Positions 12,001-24,900 of a stretch of DNA of 62,878 bases are shown here, in pieces. The notes below the pieces were generated by a model. The model was not told the origin of the DNA, did no database searches, and saw nothing but the letters and a program-made list of their open reading frames with translations. Positions within the stretch are counted from its first letter, which is position 1; every line of letters starts with the position of its first letter. This DNA is from Hypholoma sublateritium FD-334 SS-4 (taxonomy: Eukaryota; Basidiomycota; Agaricomycetes; Agaricales; Strophariaceae), in assembly GCA_000827495.1 (NCBI GenBank), contig KN817641.1, forward strand, positions 1 through 62,878. The letters run 5' to 3'. Position numbers and translations under genes: made by a program.

Positions 12001-13840
12001 AAAAGTGGAAGTTGTTGCGGTTGTCAGCGAATGTAGCTGTCCCTTCAATTCGTCAATAACGGCCCAGTCGCGAGTTCCGCCTTGTTGCCTAGGCATCTTC
12101 AAGGCTTCAGTCCTGTTTGTGGATTTGCTCCCAAGCCTGACTATGCTCGATTGAGGGATACCATTGTCGAGAAAACTAGTTAAAATGTCATCCAATGCAT
12201 GATTTGTGTAGCAAACAACCAAAATCCGTTGATTGGTGTGATCGTGTATGGCTTTAGCCAAGAGGGCTCCAATGAATGATTTCCCGGTACCTATTTGAAC
12301 AAAAAGCTAATGAGACTTCCAAATCTAGAACAGAGAAACGTCGGGAGCAACAAGACTTACCAGGTGGCCCTTGAATCAACGAAACTTTCTGGGTAAGACC
12401 AGATATCAATGATTTGGCCTGAGACGCATCCAGTAGAATATCGTTAGCCGTCGATAATATGTTTTTCAGATTGGATTGAGGGTTGTTTTGAATGGCACGT
12501 ATGACGGATGTCGCTTGTTCAGAAATCTCGTCGAGGGCGTCGCCCTCCTTCCAGAGCAGTAACTCAGATGATAAGGGAAGGGTTTTAGCTCGTTGGAGAG
12601 CCTTCAGCGTGGGTTCATATGCAAAGACCGCTGTGTTGATTTGGACGAGTGTAAGGTCTTTCTGCGTTTTGAGCGTATATAACGCCTTCCGAGTGCTTTC
12701 CGTGTTTGGAAATTGAAGAACGATTTCTGGTGGATTTTTGGCCAATCGATCTTCGTCGCGATTAATGGTAGGGAAAGCAACAATTTCGTCTCCCACCATC
12801 AAACACGCGAGCGACTGATGTTTGAAGAAATTGTACTCTTTCGAAAGATAGTCCTTCCGTTTCTTCTCATCCATGAGATCCTTCATCTTGGGGAACAATT
12901 CTTTGCATTGGAACACCAAGCCCCAATCAGCAGATTTCTTCTCCTTTCCAAAGTCGATGTCTATCAATTTGAAGCTTTTGATCTTGAAGCCTTTATGATA
13001 TCCTTTTTTCTGATTTGTCGCGATCTGGACCTCCTCTCGCATTTCAGAGAGCATATCTTCGCGAAGAAGACGAAATTGGTTATCTAGATGAATCGCCACA
13101 CGAGCTGATTCTGTATCAGGGTCTTCGAGGACACTAGCAGGTCTCAAAAATGGCTGCTCCTTGGACTGTAACTCTTCGCAAGTAGGGAGAATAGAGATCC
13201 GGCGAAAGTCGACAAAATCATTATCATGCCTCCCACCAGGACCGGCAACTGCGGCGTGTTTATCGATGTTGGTGATGGACTGCGCCGTATTGAGGACATC
13301 TTCGATCTTTGCGGCCAGAGCGACAATTTTCGGGGACGAGGCGGAACGAAGGGTGTTCAGAATGGTTGGCATTTCAGCATCCCGTCGGTAATGAGTTGAT
13401 TCGTCGTCCGCGGGCAACGTGCAGAGTTGCAACAGCAACCATGCGAAAGAAATTATGGCCCCCTCGTCGAGTTCGCCTTGCAGGAATGCTTTCCGAAACT
13501 CGATCCAAAACGTTGGGGGTTTGGCTATCTTCGTTATAACGTCGACTAGGAATAAACCGTTGTTGATGACCTTGATTTCGTCGTCTTGAAGGTATTGCAG
13601 CACAGCCGCGCCATGAGAGTTTAGAAATTTAGGAGACAAGTCATAGCGGATAGCTGTCTGTAGTGCTTGAAGCCCTTCCTTGCTGCTTGCAAGGTTCGTG
13701 ACGCAATCGACCGGGCTGGGCTGTGTATAAAACGCCTCGAGAAAGAGAGGGCCAAGATGAGGCGAGATTTTGATCTTTCCTGAAATGATTGCTGTATACG
13801 ACTTGGTGAGCCTTGCAGACCGAACGGCACTGCGAGACAT
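6094..13840 (-). CDS. ZNFX1-like helicase fused to three CbbX-type AAA+ modules (gene A)
   Basis: A 2403-residue protein from ten exons: 13840–12361, 12290–11426, 11372–10804, 10739–10403, 10347–9497, 9434–8532, 8466–8357, 8305–8132, 8073–7581, 7523–6094 (all GT–AG). Residues ~211–265 carry the ZNFX1 signature (FRRISILPT, FLRP, LDNQFRLLRED). An SF1/UPF1-like helicase follows: Walker A GPPGTGKS at 491–498, VEEAGE near 753, QQHRMRPE near 823, DNYQGEE near 972, LNVLLSRAR near 1004. Next are an NF-X1-like segment (CGHLCPSKCH, ~1090–1109), a coiled coil (~1130–1200) and three AAA+ modules of the CbbX/SpoVK type, with P-loops at 1363, 1641 and 1925 and Walker B FVDEAYQL, IIDEAYML and FIDEAYRL. A Pro/Ser linker, a long charged coiled coil and a tail (CGGGSH) end it. 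Family knowledge: ZNFX1 helicases act in RNA surveillance and RNAi; CbbX ATPases remodel protein complexes. The combined role is inferred. Paralogue of gene B. Confidence 0.9.
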
Positions 13841-14683
13841 GATTGTGATGGATGGATGTAATTGTAAAGGAAAGGACAAACGACACCTGTTCGCTTTACG
13901 CCCGCAAAACTCTATTTAGGCGCCGGTGCACGGGTCACGGGCGGCCTGTCAGATGACTCACTGAGGCTGCAGTTCAGAATTATATACCGGAGGAAGTACA
14001 GGGAAGTGCATACCGGATCCCTGAGAGAATTCTGTCACCTCTGAGAGAATTTCGTCCCGGCACGAGGCCGGTGTCATTGATGAACTTCAGCGAATAGAAT
14101 GTAGAAAAATATGCCCAATGCAGTTGTTTTTGAACGGATATCCAAGTGAATATTGGAAGTCATATTTAGAAGCAGTCCACAATGACGATTAGGTTGCATT
14201 ATATAGTAGTTGCAGTTATGGAGGCGGGAAAGTTTGTCAAGCTTCCAAACCTCGAAAGTACTAGAAAGGAGGCTCCCAGTTGCCATGAGTCGATCAACAT
14301 GTTAGGACACGCACGCTGTGACGATGAAACAAGCATCGCAAGAAACAAAAAGAGAGAGGGAGAAAATATGCAAAAAGAAAGCTGAAAGGAAGAGCCAAGT
14401 CTGACAAATTCGAGTCAAAATCAATATCAATGAACGTTACGTATGTTTGGCTAAAATTAGCACGTGATCGTTGTTTTGCTTCTTTGAGAAATAATCTCCT
14501 AATCGGGCCTTTTAAATATGACTACTCCGAATATATGTAGGCCAAACGTAGGCTAGATTAATTTAAACTAATGTAGTCACAGCGTGCTCGCAAGAGTATG
14601 GTGTCCTGAATGATCACTAGAGGGTGGTATCCCAATTTATATTTCATGTATGTATTTGACATCAATGCAATGCATACAGCAAC
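13841..14683. promoter_or_regulatory. 5' flank of gene A and 3' flank of RPC4
   Basis: No gene is visible in these 843 bases. They must contain the gene A promoter (gene A reads leftward from 13840) and the RPC4 3' end (14684). Two 20-base direct repeats stand side by side at 14021 and 14041, both starting CTGAGAGAATT, and ATACCGGA recurs near 13984 and 14010. These could be binding sites, but nothing in the sequence proves it. Confidence 0.4.
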
Positions 14684-16248
14684 TCAATCCATCTTGATCA
14701 TATTTTCTTCCCCTTCTATTACTGGTGCATTCTGCTCAGCCTGGAGCGCAGTCAAGAGAGCGTCAATGTTGGGCGAAACGACGAATTGCTTGTTGACCTC
14801 TCCAAGTACATGAAGTTGCCTTTTGTCTTGATCAAGGACTATGGCCTGTTGTAGGAATGACGGTTGCGTCGCCGCGCTGACCTACATAAAGGGCAGAAAC
14901 ACGTCAAAAAAATTAACAGGCGTCAGAGACTGGTGTACTCACATCAAGTAGAATGCCATTAGTCAGTCGGATTTTGACGGCACCACTTTTATACACTTCC
15001 AATTGACCGATTATACCATCCAGTGGCTGTTCTTGTTTAGGTTCGCAGGGAACAGCGGACGGCGTCCGAGATGGTGTAATATCGGGCTTGACGTCTGCAG
15101 CGAATGATACTTTCTTGGAGGAAGTTGATAGTTCAGGCATCACAGGTAGTGGTTCTATGTCAACATCCATTGCCGGTGGTTCTTTGTACGAGAACTTTGG
15201 AAATGGGGACGGAAATTGGAAAAAGTACAACCGATCTTCGTGTATAGATTCTCCCTGAATTCAAATATATAAATCAGTGTATCGTGGAAAGGAAATGTGC
15301 AGCAAGCGAACCGAGTCAATGGTGCTTTGAGCTGCAAAATCTTCGATAATGTCTTCCAGCTCTTCTTCTTCTTCACTCTCGCTCAGCTGAAGAGCATTTT
15401 GAGGATCCATTACAGCGATAGCTGAGAGCACGATCGCGTATCAGATATGAGTACCTGTCGGAGCCGAAATATGCTCACTGTCGTCGTCATCCATGATCTC
15501 TTCTTTCTTGACCTTTTTGGTTTTGGCCTCTCTCCGTTCCTTTTTCAGACTTTCGGGCGCCATCCAATCCATCTGACGAACGTTCTCCATGTCCACGATT
15601 TCTACACCCTCATCAGGATCGGAATATTCTTCCTCCTCTGCCTTGACCGAGGTGCTTCCTCCCAAGCCGTTCGCGTCTTTCTTGAGCGAGGGTGGTGCAG
15701 AATGTGAAAGATTTCCAAAGTTGGAGCCTAGGGACGCATCCACCGGGAGACTTGGAGCGAAATTCGAACGCGGTGCGCTACGACGAGAGCTACTACCTGC
15801 CATGGCAGGACCCATTGCAAATGGACCACTGGCTGTCATTTCCACGACGGGAGGTCCCCCACGCCCTCTGCCTCTGCCTCGACCTTCACCGCGTCCTCTT
15901 CCACGCCCGCGGCCGCGTTCGGCCACGGCAGGTATAGCGGCAAGTGTCGGTTCCTTGACGCGCATGAATATATTGCGCAAATATCAATGGAGCGCACATA
16001 CAGGCTTTACTTCTCTGTAGTCCGTGTTAGAGCCATATTTATGTGCAGCAGACGAGAAGGCTCACTCCTTCTTGCGCCGTTGCGGAAGGGTCGGCACAAA
16101 CTTGAGCTTCTGGGTGCCTTGTCTGGTTACATCGCTGGTCTTTTTGACGGTGCTTCCGATAGCTTTTGGCGTTGACGAGGACGATGGATCTGTTTGAGAG
16201 GTAAATGAGCGGCTGAGAGGCGAGTGTGGCTCGATGCTGACCGGCCAT
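14684..16248 (-). CDS. RPC53: DNA-directed RNA polymerase III subunit RPC4 (RPC53)
   Basis: Subunit of RNA polymerase III that, with RPC5/C37, takes part in initiation and termination of tRNA and 5S rRNA transcription in the nucleus. Seven exons (16248–16242, 16189–16066, 16014–16002, 15953–15455, 15421–15312, 15254–14943, 14881–14684) give 420 residues. Family hallmarks are the basic N-terminal segment ending LPQRRKKEEVKPEP, a Gly/Arg-rich stretch (RGRGRGRGEG), the acidic middle, and the C-terminal RPC4 domain with EDRLYFFQFPSPFP, GQLEVYKSGAVKIRL and LHVLGEVNKQFVVSPN. The first coding exon is only 7 nt (ATGGCCG) and exon 3 only 13 nt, so simple ORF calling misses the true N-terminus. The gene is divergent from the phosphoribosyltransferase across a 113-bp gap. 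Confidence 0.93.
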
Positions 16249-16361
16249 GAGTTGGTAGGAGGAAGAAGGGAGATTGGTCACATGAGCGAATCTTGAATTT
16301 TAGTGAAGTGATCGATTCTGTTTGTTACTTTTACATAAATTCTTTCTCCACCTCCTTCACA
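16249..16361. promoter_or_regulatory. 113-bp bidirectional promoter between RPC4 and XPT1/HPT1
   Basis: The start codons of RPC4 (minus, 16248) and the phosphoribosyltransferase (plus, 16362) are separated by only 113 bases, so both 5' leaders and core promoters must lie here. No strong TATA box is seen. A CT-rich run (TTCTTTCTCCACCTCCTTCAC) directly precedes the plus-strand ATG, as is common for fungal housekeeping starts. Confidence 0.7.
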
Positions 16362-17475
16362 ATGGCAGATCAAGTCAAACACTGGCGGGTCACTTACAAT
16401 GATATCCACAATCTCATCCGCAAGACCACCCCCAAAATTGCTCAGGAATTTAACCCAGACCTCCTAATTGCCATCGGTGGGTTCTCAATCTGCTTGTCCT
16501 CTGCTGTCTATTAATATGCTCTGCCTAGGCGGAGGGTCAGTTAAATCACTTCTCTGCGTGTAAGATTAGCTCGAACAAATGTTTCTTAGTGGATTCTTCC
16601 CAGCTCGCGTCATGGTAGGTCTCTGATCCATGTCGCGTCGATCGCACGGTTCGCCCCTAGTACCTACTGAAAATGTGATCGCAGCGCACTTTCCTCCGAG
16701 AACAGACCGTGAACAAGGCCCTCCAAATTCAAGCTATCGGCCTCTCTCTCTACGAACCTGTGGAGGGTGGAACTGTTGAGCAAATAGGAAATGAAGTCAT
16801 TCGTACCCAGTGGTTGTATGTGCCACCCAAACGTCCAATACGCCATTTTGATCCCTTCGCAATCTAGGTCACAGCCAGGAAAACTGCTTCTTGGAAAGCG
16901 CAACCTCATCGTTGTAAGAGCTTCCCTCGTATTCGATGTATGTTGTTTGACATCGTGTCAGGACGAAGTCGATGACACAAGAAAAACCTTGCAGTGGGTA
17001 TTGTCAATCATGCAATATATCGATCTCTGATTTCCCCTCAGCTATGCGTTATCGGAACTCAAGAAAGATGTAGAGCTAGAACTCTTATCTTATCCCGAAT
17101 CGGAGCGCGGGGCTCTCCGCTCGGCCACCTCATTTGCAATCTTTGTTGTCCACAATAAACTGAAAGATAAGCTTGCTGATTTACCCGCCGGAACTCCGTA
17201 TGGCACCTCCTTTTCGATTATGCCTTCTACTCTTGATCTGATTTTTAACTATGATAGTTACTTTTCTGGAGAGGATGTCGGTGATGTCTGGCAAGTTTTG
17301 AGATATTGCTTCGATGGACTACGTACTTATATATATTCTTCAGGCTGGATTATCCCTGGGAAGCGATGTGAGCCACAAACCACTACTTCTTGCGTTCGTT
17401 ATCCGTTCTTATTCTTCCGACAGAAATATCGAACAACACGATCGCGATGCCGCCACCGACAAGGCGACTCTATGA
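16362..17475 (+). CDS. XPT1: hypoxanthine/xanthine phosphoribosyltransferase (HPT1/XPT1 family)
   Basis: Purine-salvage enzyme of the cytosol that transfers the phosphoribosyl group of PRPP to hypoxanthine, guanine or xanthine. Ten exons (16362–16476, 16529–16535, 16590–16614, 16685–16815, 16868–16913, 16962–16993, 17042–17197, 17258–17290, 17344–17367, 17424–17475) give 206 residues, the usual family size. Visible hallmarks are FNPDLLIAIGGGGFFPARVMRTFLR near residues 30–54, the PRPP-binding loop LIVVDEVDDTRKTLHYALSEL, and the C-terminal VWLDYPWEA. Exon 2 is a 7-nt microexon that supplies the GGG of the glycine run, and intron 8 is a GC–AG intron (17291–17343). Sequence alone does not settle whether xanthine or hypoxanthine/guanine is preferred. 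Confidence 0.92.
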
Positions 17476-18943
17476 ACAGAGTTTTGACTATACTCTCTCA
17501 ATGTTAGCTATCAGACTAAATTCAGTCTACTACTTAGCTTGTACTGTAGATAAATAGGTCAGACTGCCCATTGCACGCTGCTAAGTTTTATATTTGTGAG
17601 TCAATCTATAGGAGCAGCGGTATATAAGTAGCTGTCATTTATTCATATGGCCACAATATTTGCTGCCTTGCGCCTAACACATGCCTTTCCCATCCTATCC
17701 GCCCATATTTTCTGAGTGGTAAATGTTGAAATGGAACTGCCAGTGCCCCCTCAGTCGTCTCGCTCAGTCTCAATTGACATGGCGTGACCGTGCGTCGATC
17801 TCTGACAGTCAATTGTTCGTTGTAGCGACGTTTGCACTTTTTCTGTACCCAAAATCCACGAGCGATTTACATCCACCGTTTTTCTCTTCTCGAATGGCCT
17901 TGATGGTGGCGAGTCGCGACTTGCGACACTTGAGGGAAGCACGGGGCGTCGATAAATAAAAACTCCAATAACATCCGGCAGTTCCGCTTCGACCTGCTTC
18001 GACCCTCCGTCTTTTAGGAATTTGATCAGCGTCGGTCTTTCTAGCGCTATCAACCTTGATTTCAACCTTCGTACAAGCAAAGTGGATTTCTCTGAAGGCA
18101 AACAGATTCCTCCCTGTGTCGGTTCGCTAGCCGGATGGCCGGCGTAGTTCACCTTATTTGGTATGCGGACTTCGCAGTTACAGTAAAGAAGTCGGGTTCC
18201 AACTTTATAATTTCTGCTCAACAGCAAGCTCGGCATGCCACAACCCCACTAGAAATCCTGGCGAAATTTTTAGGAGGACGTGAACAAGGTCTCGTGCTGT
18301 GACTGTCTGCAGCTGGCTGAGGCTTCAACGAAGAAAATCCCGCAGCCGAATGTACACCTGGTAAGCTTTCGGGTAGTACAGCCGAGAAGTTAGTTTGGAA
18401 GACTTCAAGAAGACTTATCCATCTAGAGTATCTTCGACTGGGACGTAACGCGTTATCTGTCTCCATGTCGTGGCATTTGTATGACGGAAAGCCTGAGTTA
18501 CTAATATAGGGTCCAAAAGCTTGTCAGTTCCAAATATTCTGCCTGTACGATCTTACCAAGGTATGCTCCCTTTACTTTCCGGTTGGTTGAACCCCGTACG
18601 CCGCTAACAAGAACCACAGAAATTGAACTTGAAAGTATTGCATAATATGCAGTAAAGCTCTTCCAAAACCATCGTCGTTGTACTTAATCGAATGAGCAGT
18701 TTGGCACTTTACTTCCGTCACTTCATCTAAAGTGACCTTCAGTAAAGCCTTTCACAACGACAGATAATTTGATCCAAGGTTAACTTTGCTCTTTCTCTAT
18801 TAGTTTTGATGTTGATCACTTCCTATTACGCAGGATCTCGTGCTTGGGCGCCTAATTACTGCGATTTTCGCGTGGGTATGACCACGTTCCGGAGGACCCA
18901 AAATCCATCGATCCCTCCTCGCTCCTTCAGACCACCCACCATT
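17476..18943. other. intergenic region upstream of gene B
   Basis: No supported gene. The longest frame (17751–18236, minus, 161 codons) lacks motifs, and the plus strand is equally open over part of it. The last few hundred bases before 18944 should hold the gene B promoter and leader. An in-frame open stretch reaches back to 18806 with earlier Met codons, but gene A homology starts close to 18944. Confidence 0.45.
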
Positions 18944-21900
18944 ATGGACAGAAACAACCCTCGAAGCAAAAAGCTCACTGACTTGTTCTACAACATCCTT
19001 TGTTGCAAAGTGGACATCACGCAATACAATGCTGTTCATTTTCTCCAGGCTGTTTGTTACCAGCCGGATACTGTAGCATGCGTTGACAAGATCATCGCGA
19101 GCAAAGCAGGTCTCGGGGCTTTGCAGCAAGCTGTCCGCGCAAAGCTGACAGCAGCGTTTTTCAATGCTGAGGTCACTGAGCTACTGAAATTCCTTCAATC
19201 TCGCGAGCTCAAAAACGTGAATGGTGGTACCTACCTCAATGACATTGTTCTGAAGCTTGCCGATCCCCCGATTTTTTGGAACAAGTTCCGCGCCGCGTTT
19301 CTCAGCAACGACCTTAATGAAGACGCCCAATTTTCCGTAGGCTGGCTGTTGTACCAGTTGTGCTGCATCTCGGAGCCGTACCGCCGCCATGAAGATACGC
19401 CGGCGATCTTGAAATCGCTTCTGACGGCGACATCGTTGGAGCATAGGTTGATTGGACAGAAGCTCAAGCATGTCCTCGACGCACACGCGTCAGTCAGTGA
19501 AATCGATAGCAAAATGGGGGCCGGCCCTGGCGGGCGACACGACAACGACCACGCCGACTTCCGCAACATATCAATCTTGCCGACTGCTGATGAGATCGCA
19601 TGTACCGAGCCAGCATTCATTCGGCCTGCCGATGTCCTCGAAGACCCAGAGACAGCAGACACTCGGGTTGCCATCCATCTCGACAATCAGTTTCGTCTTC
19701 TTCGAGAGGATATGATATATGAAATGCGCGAGGAATTGCAGGTCGTTTTGGGCAAGAAAGTGGGCGGATTCCATCGCGGCGTCAAAGTGGCGGATCTGAC
19801 CGTCAAAGAGATCGAATGTGGACCTGACAACAAGCGAACCAAGTGGGGCCTGGTTCTCCAATGCTCCAACGATCTCCAAGCTCTGCGGAAGGTCGGACGG
19901 GACTTGGTCAAGCGCAAGGACTACCTTGACAATTACCGACAATTTCTCAAACACCAATCACTTGCGTGTCTTGTCTCTGGGACAGAGGTCATTGCTTTCC
20001 CAACAATAAATCGTGATGAAGACCGCCTTGCAAAGTTTCCCCCGGAGATTGTGTTGCAGTTCGAAGGATGCGAGGCAACAGAGAAGGCACTACAAAGACT
20101 TCGTATGGATGGTTCTAGTGTCGTCTTAGTCCAGATCGACGTCGCGATCTTCGCTTACGAGCCCATTCTGAAGGCGTTGCAAAATATGAAGACACTCGCA
20201 CTTGCACAGGAATTACTGCTGTGGAAACAGGGTCAACCTGTCGGCGAGCTCGATGTACAGAGACAGGCCCTGCCAGTCATCAGGGCCCTTGAAGCAGATT
20301 CAAATGTTGATCTTCAGAAGATCCTTGAAACGTCCTCTGTGGTCAAGCTTGATCCGTCACAGGCTAGGTCTCTGTTGTCTGGGTTAACTCAGCAGCTATC
20401 ATTGATTCAAGGGCCCCCAGGTTAGTGATGACCGCCTACATAAGTTTTTACATTCATCAAACCGTACTACTATCTAGGTACGGGAAAGTCTTTTATCGGA
20501 GCTCTGCTAGCGAAGTCGATATATCTTCACACCGACCAAACTATCCTTGTCGTGTGCTTTACGAATCATGCGCTGGATGACATATTGGAAGGCCTTCTTA
20601 AGATTGGTGTCCCCGCGGAGAAGATGCTGCGCTTAGGTGGAAAATCAACAACGACGACAGAACCTCTAAAGCTCCAAAATCAAAAGTACGGTGGCAGTCT
20701 AAGAACTCGCGATCAGTGGACAATCATCGATTCTTTCAAGAACCATGGCGAATTACTCGTCAACGAAATGCAGCAAATGTTCACGAAATACAATGACGCT
20801 TTTATACACTACAAAGAAATCATGGAGTTCCTTGAATTCGACTTCCCTATGTTTTTTGAAGCATTTTCAGTTCCAAATTCGGAGGACGGCATGACTTTGG
20901 TCGGCGCGAAAGGCCAAAAAGTCACACCTGTCTATCTGATCAACCAGTGGCACCGTGGTTGGGATGCTGGTGTATTCAAAGAATGGTCGGAGCAGGACGA
21001 AGGAAGACGGGTCGTGTGGAGTATGAATAAAACCAAGCGTCAAGAGATGTGGAGGAAATGGGAAGAGGGCATCATCTCGGATTTGGTACAGCGTTTCTCT
21101 TCCGTGGCTGATAACTACAATAGCACCCAGGAAAAACTCATGCAGGCCCAGAGTGCAAATAGAGTCGACCTTTTGAAATCGAAGCGTATTGTTGGATGCA
21201 CGACAACAGCAGCGGCGAAATACGGCGCAGATATTCAAGCATTCAACCCCGACATCCTCCTTGTCGAAGAAGCAGGAGAGATTTTGGAGAGCCACGTTCT
21301 CACTGCTTTAGCACCCGAAGCTTCCCAAGTGATATTGATCGGAGATCATCAGTATGTGTACAGTATACAATTTGAAAAATTCGATACTGACGTCCATCTT
21401 CTCGGTAGGCAACTTCGACCCAAAGTCAATAACTATGGCCTGACTATCGAGAAAGGAGAGGGCTACGATCTCAATCGGTCATTATTTGAGCGTCTAATCC
21501 TTAAGCATTATCCCCATGTAACTCTCAAGCAACAGCACCGCATGCGCCCAGAAATCGCTTCCCTGATTCGCTTTCTCACCTACCCAGATCTTGTTGATGC
21601 CCCTAGCACTCTCAACAGACCAGATATTTTGGGACTCCAGGACAACATTGTGTTCATCGATCATGATCACCCAGAAGATGACCTTCCCCAGATAGCAGAC
21701 CGGCGCGACATGGCTGCGACGTCCTCAAAGCAGAACTCGTTTGAAACAGACATGATCCTAAAGATTGTGAAGTACCTCGGTCAACAGGGGTATGGAACAG
21801 ATGAGCTTGTTATCCTAACTCCATATTTAGGACAGCTTCAGAATCTACGAGAAGCCTTAAAGGCGGACAACGACCCGATTCTCGGCGATTTGGACTCGTA

Positions 21901-24900
21901 CGAGCTTGTCCGAGCGGGCTTGATTAACTCAGCGGACGCAAAGCTTACAAAGAAGGCCATACGGTTGGCAACGATAGGTAAGGCCATCATTAAAATGCAT
22001 TGTGTCGAGCTGGTAGATCTAATTGATATTGCGCGTATAGACAATTATCAAGGCGAAGAATGCGACATTGTTATTGTTTCTTTGACAAGGAGCAATCCGA
22101 GATTCAACATAGGATTCTTATTTTCTCCCGAACGCTTAAATGTACTTCTTTCGCGAAGCAGGAACGGTCTCATCATCATAGGCAACATGGACACATTTAT
22201 CCACGCGCGCAACCCAAAAGGAAAAAACCTCTGGACTCGTCTCTTCAAGGAGCTTAGTCACAACAATCATGTCTACGATGGCTTTCCTGTGAAATGCGAG
22301 AAACACCCAGACGCTACAGCTATTATCACCCAGCCAGAACAGTTTGACCTCGTCTGTCCTGATGGCGGTTGCACCGCACCATGGTATGAATACTTCACTT
22401 GTATACGAGCCACGCTAATTTCATCACATATTGTAGCGGTATAATGCTTTCCTGTGGTATCCATCTTTGCCCATCCAAATGTCACCAACTGGTCGACCAC
22501 TCGAAAATGCGCTGCGAAGTCAAAGTCCCATCGACGTGCCCGAATGGCCACCCGCATTCCTCTCGATGCAGCGACGGGCCGCCGAAAAACTGCGCCAAAT
22601 GCGACCGCGAAGCGAAGTTGGCAAAGCAGAAGCAGGAGAGAGAGGCTGCTGCGAGGCAGCGGCGCGAAGCCGAGCAGCAGGCGCACCTGGCCCGCATGGA
22701 TGCGCTGAATGCGCGATGGGCGGAGGTCCAGCAGCAGCGAGAAGACGAGCGGCTGGCTGTGGAGCGGGCGAATGCGATAAGGCAGAAAGAGGAGGACTTG
22801 GAAGCGTATATCGCAGCGCAGTCCTCTACGGGGGCAACAGCACCGTCAGCAGCACCGAGTGCAAGCCAAGCTTATCCTGACAAGCAGACGCTAAAATCCA
22901 TGCCTCCGCCTCCATCTACGGTGTACAAGGATTTCGTGCCAGAGGTGGACGGTCGCGATTCTCCCGTAAACACAGGCGACGCCAGTTCTGCACCGTGGCA
23001 ATCGGATGTGGCAGCAGCTGCGCCATCACAAGCACCCAAGAATGTGCCCAAGCCATTCCCCGAACTCACTATCTCTCCTTCGAGCGAGGAATGGACGCGA
23101 CAGAAATCAGTCAATGGCGTCAGCAACGTCGACATCGATGCCATCATGGCCCTCATCGGCCTCGAGGAAGTCAAGAAGCAGGTTCTACAGACGATTATGA
23201 AGATCGAGGCGACCAAGCGCCAGAACGCGTCCCTCGCTAAAGAACGCTTCAACATTGTTTTCCTCGGGAATCCTGGCACAGGGAAAACGACTGTCGCACG
23301 GCATTACGCGGGCTTCCTCTCATCGATGGGTGTGACGCCTGGCTCGCATTTCGCGGAGACCACAGGCTCTAGCTTGGCGAACGATGGCGTGGATGGCGCG
23401 AAGAAACTCGTGGAGGACGTTGTCAAGGCAGGCGGCGGCACGATATTCGTTGACGAGACGTACCAGCTGACAAGCGGGCACAGCTCGCAGGGCGCCGCCG
23501 TACTCGACTACCTCCTCGCGGAGATGGAGAACCGCGTCGGCACGCTTGTCTTCATCCTCGCGGGGTACAACAAGGAGATGGAGAAGTTCTTCGAGCACAA
23601 CCCGGGCCTCAAGAGCCGCGTGCCGCACCAGATCAAGTTCGCGGACTACGAGGACGAGGAGCTGCTCGCGATGTTCGAGGGCGTCATCGCGCGCACGTTC
23701 CAGGGGCGCATGAAGGTCGAGGACGGCGTCGGTGGTCTGTATGGGCGTATCGCGATCCGCCGGCTTGCACGCCGCCGCGGGACGCCTGGGTTCGGCAATG
23801 CGCGCGATGTGCAGACGATGTTTGACCGCGTGCGCGGGCGGCAGGCGGATCGGCTCAACAAGATACGCAGGGTTGGCGGCCGCGCGGACGACTTCCTGTT
23901 CACGGCGGAGGACCTCATCGGCCCGGATCCGTCGCAGGCCGTGGCGCAGAGCGCGGCGTGGAACAAGCTGCAGGGGCTCATTGGGCTGCGCGCGGTGAAA
24001 AAGGCGGTGGAGTCGTTGTTCAGTACTATCCAGGAGAACTATAAGCGGGAGCTGCTAGAGAAGAAGCCGGTCGACCTGACGCTGAACAAGGTGTTCCTCG
24101 GCTCGCCGGGTACGGGGAAGACGACGGTCGCCAAGCTGTATGGGCAGATCCTCGTTGATCTTGGGATGCTCAGCAATGGAGAGGGTAAGTCGGATATATA
24201 ATTCGGTAGGCCGGTCTAACGTGTGTGTGGCAGTCATCGTCAAGAACCCGTCCGATTTCGTTGGTGCGGTGCTNGGTGCATCCGAGGCGAACACGAAGGC
24301 TATCTTGGACAATGCCGTTGGAAAGGTTCTCGTCATCGATGAGGCAAGTTACTTGTCTTGAGTATGTCGGACGAGTAACTGATGATTATGATAGGCGTAC
24401 ATGCTCTACCAAGGAGGAAGCGACTCCGGCGGATCATNGAACCAATTCAAGACAACCGTTATCGACACGATGGTCGCCGAAATCCAAAGTGTACCAGGCG
24501 AAGACCGCTGCGTGCTAATGCTCGGGTACACGGACCAGATGCTCGACATGTTCCAGGTTGGATATTTCTTGTTGCTTTGCATGTGTCTATTCTGATGTTT
24601 TTTGTATCAGCACGTCAATCCTGGCCTCGCCCGCCGCTTCAAGATTGAGGACGCTTTCAAGTTCGAGGACTTCGACGACGCCGAGCTCGCCGCCATTCTC
24701 GATCTGAAACTGAAGGACCAGGACCTCGACGCGACCGCGGAGGCCAAGTTAGTCGCGATCGGGATCCTGAGCCGCGGGCGCAGCTCGCCCAACTTTGGCA
24801 ACGCCGGCGAGGTCGAAAATGTCATCACGGCGGCGAAGGGACGCTGTATGGCGCGGCGCGGGGAGATGGCCTTCTCGGAACGGCCAGACGACATCGTCTT

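Noticed and set aside
6094..13840. Reading gene A as several separate genes (helicase and AAA ATPases)
   Set aside because: Every junction has good splice signals, phases agree across all ten exons, and gene B shows the same continuous order.
17751..18236. 161-codon minus-strand frame upstream of gene B
   Set aside because: No motif, no splice context, and the opposite strand is equally open over part of it.
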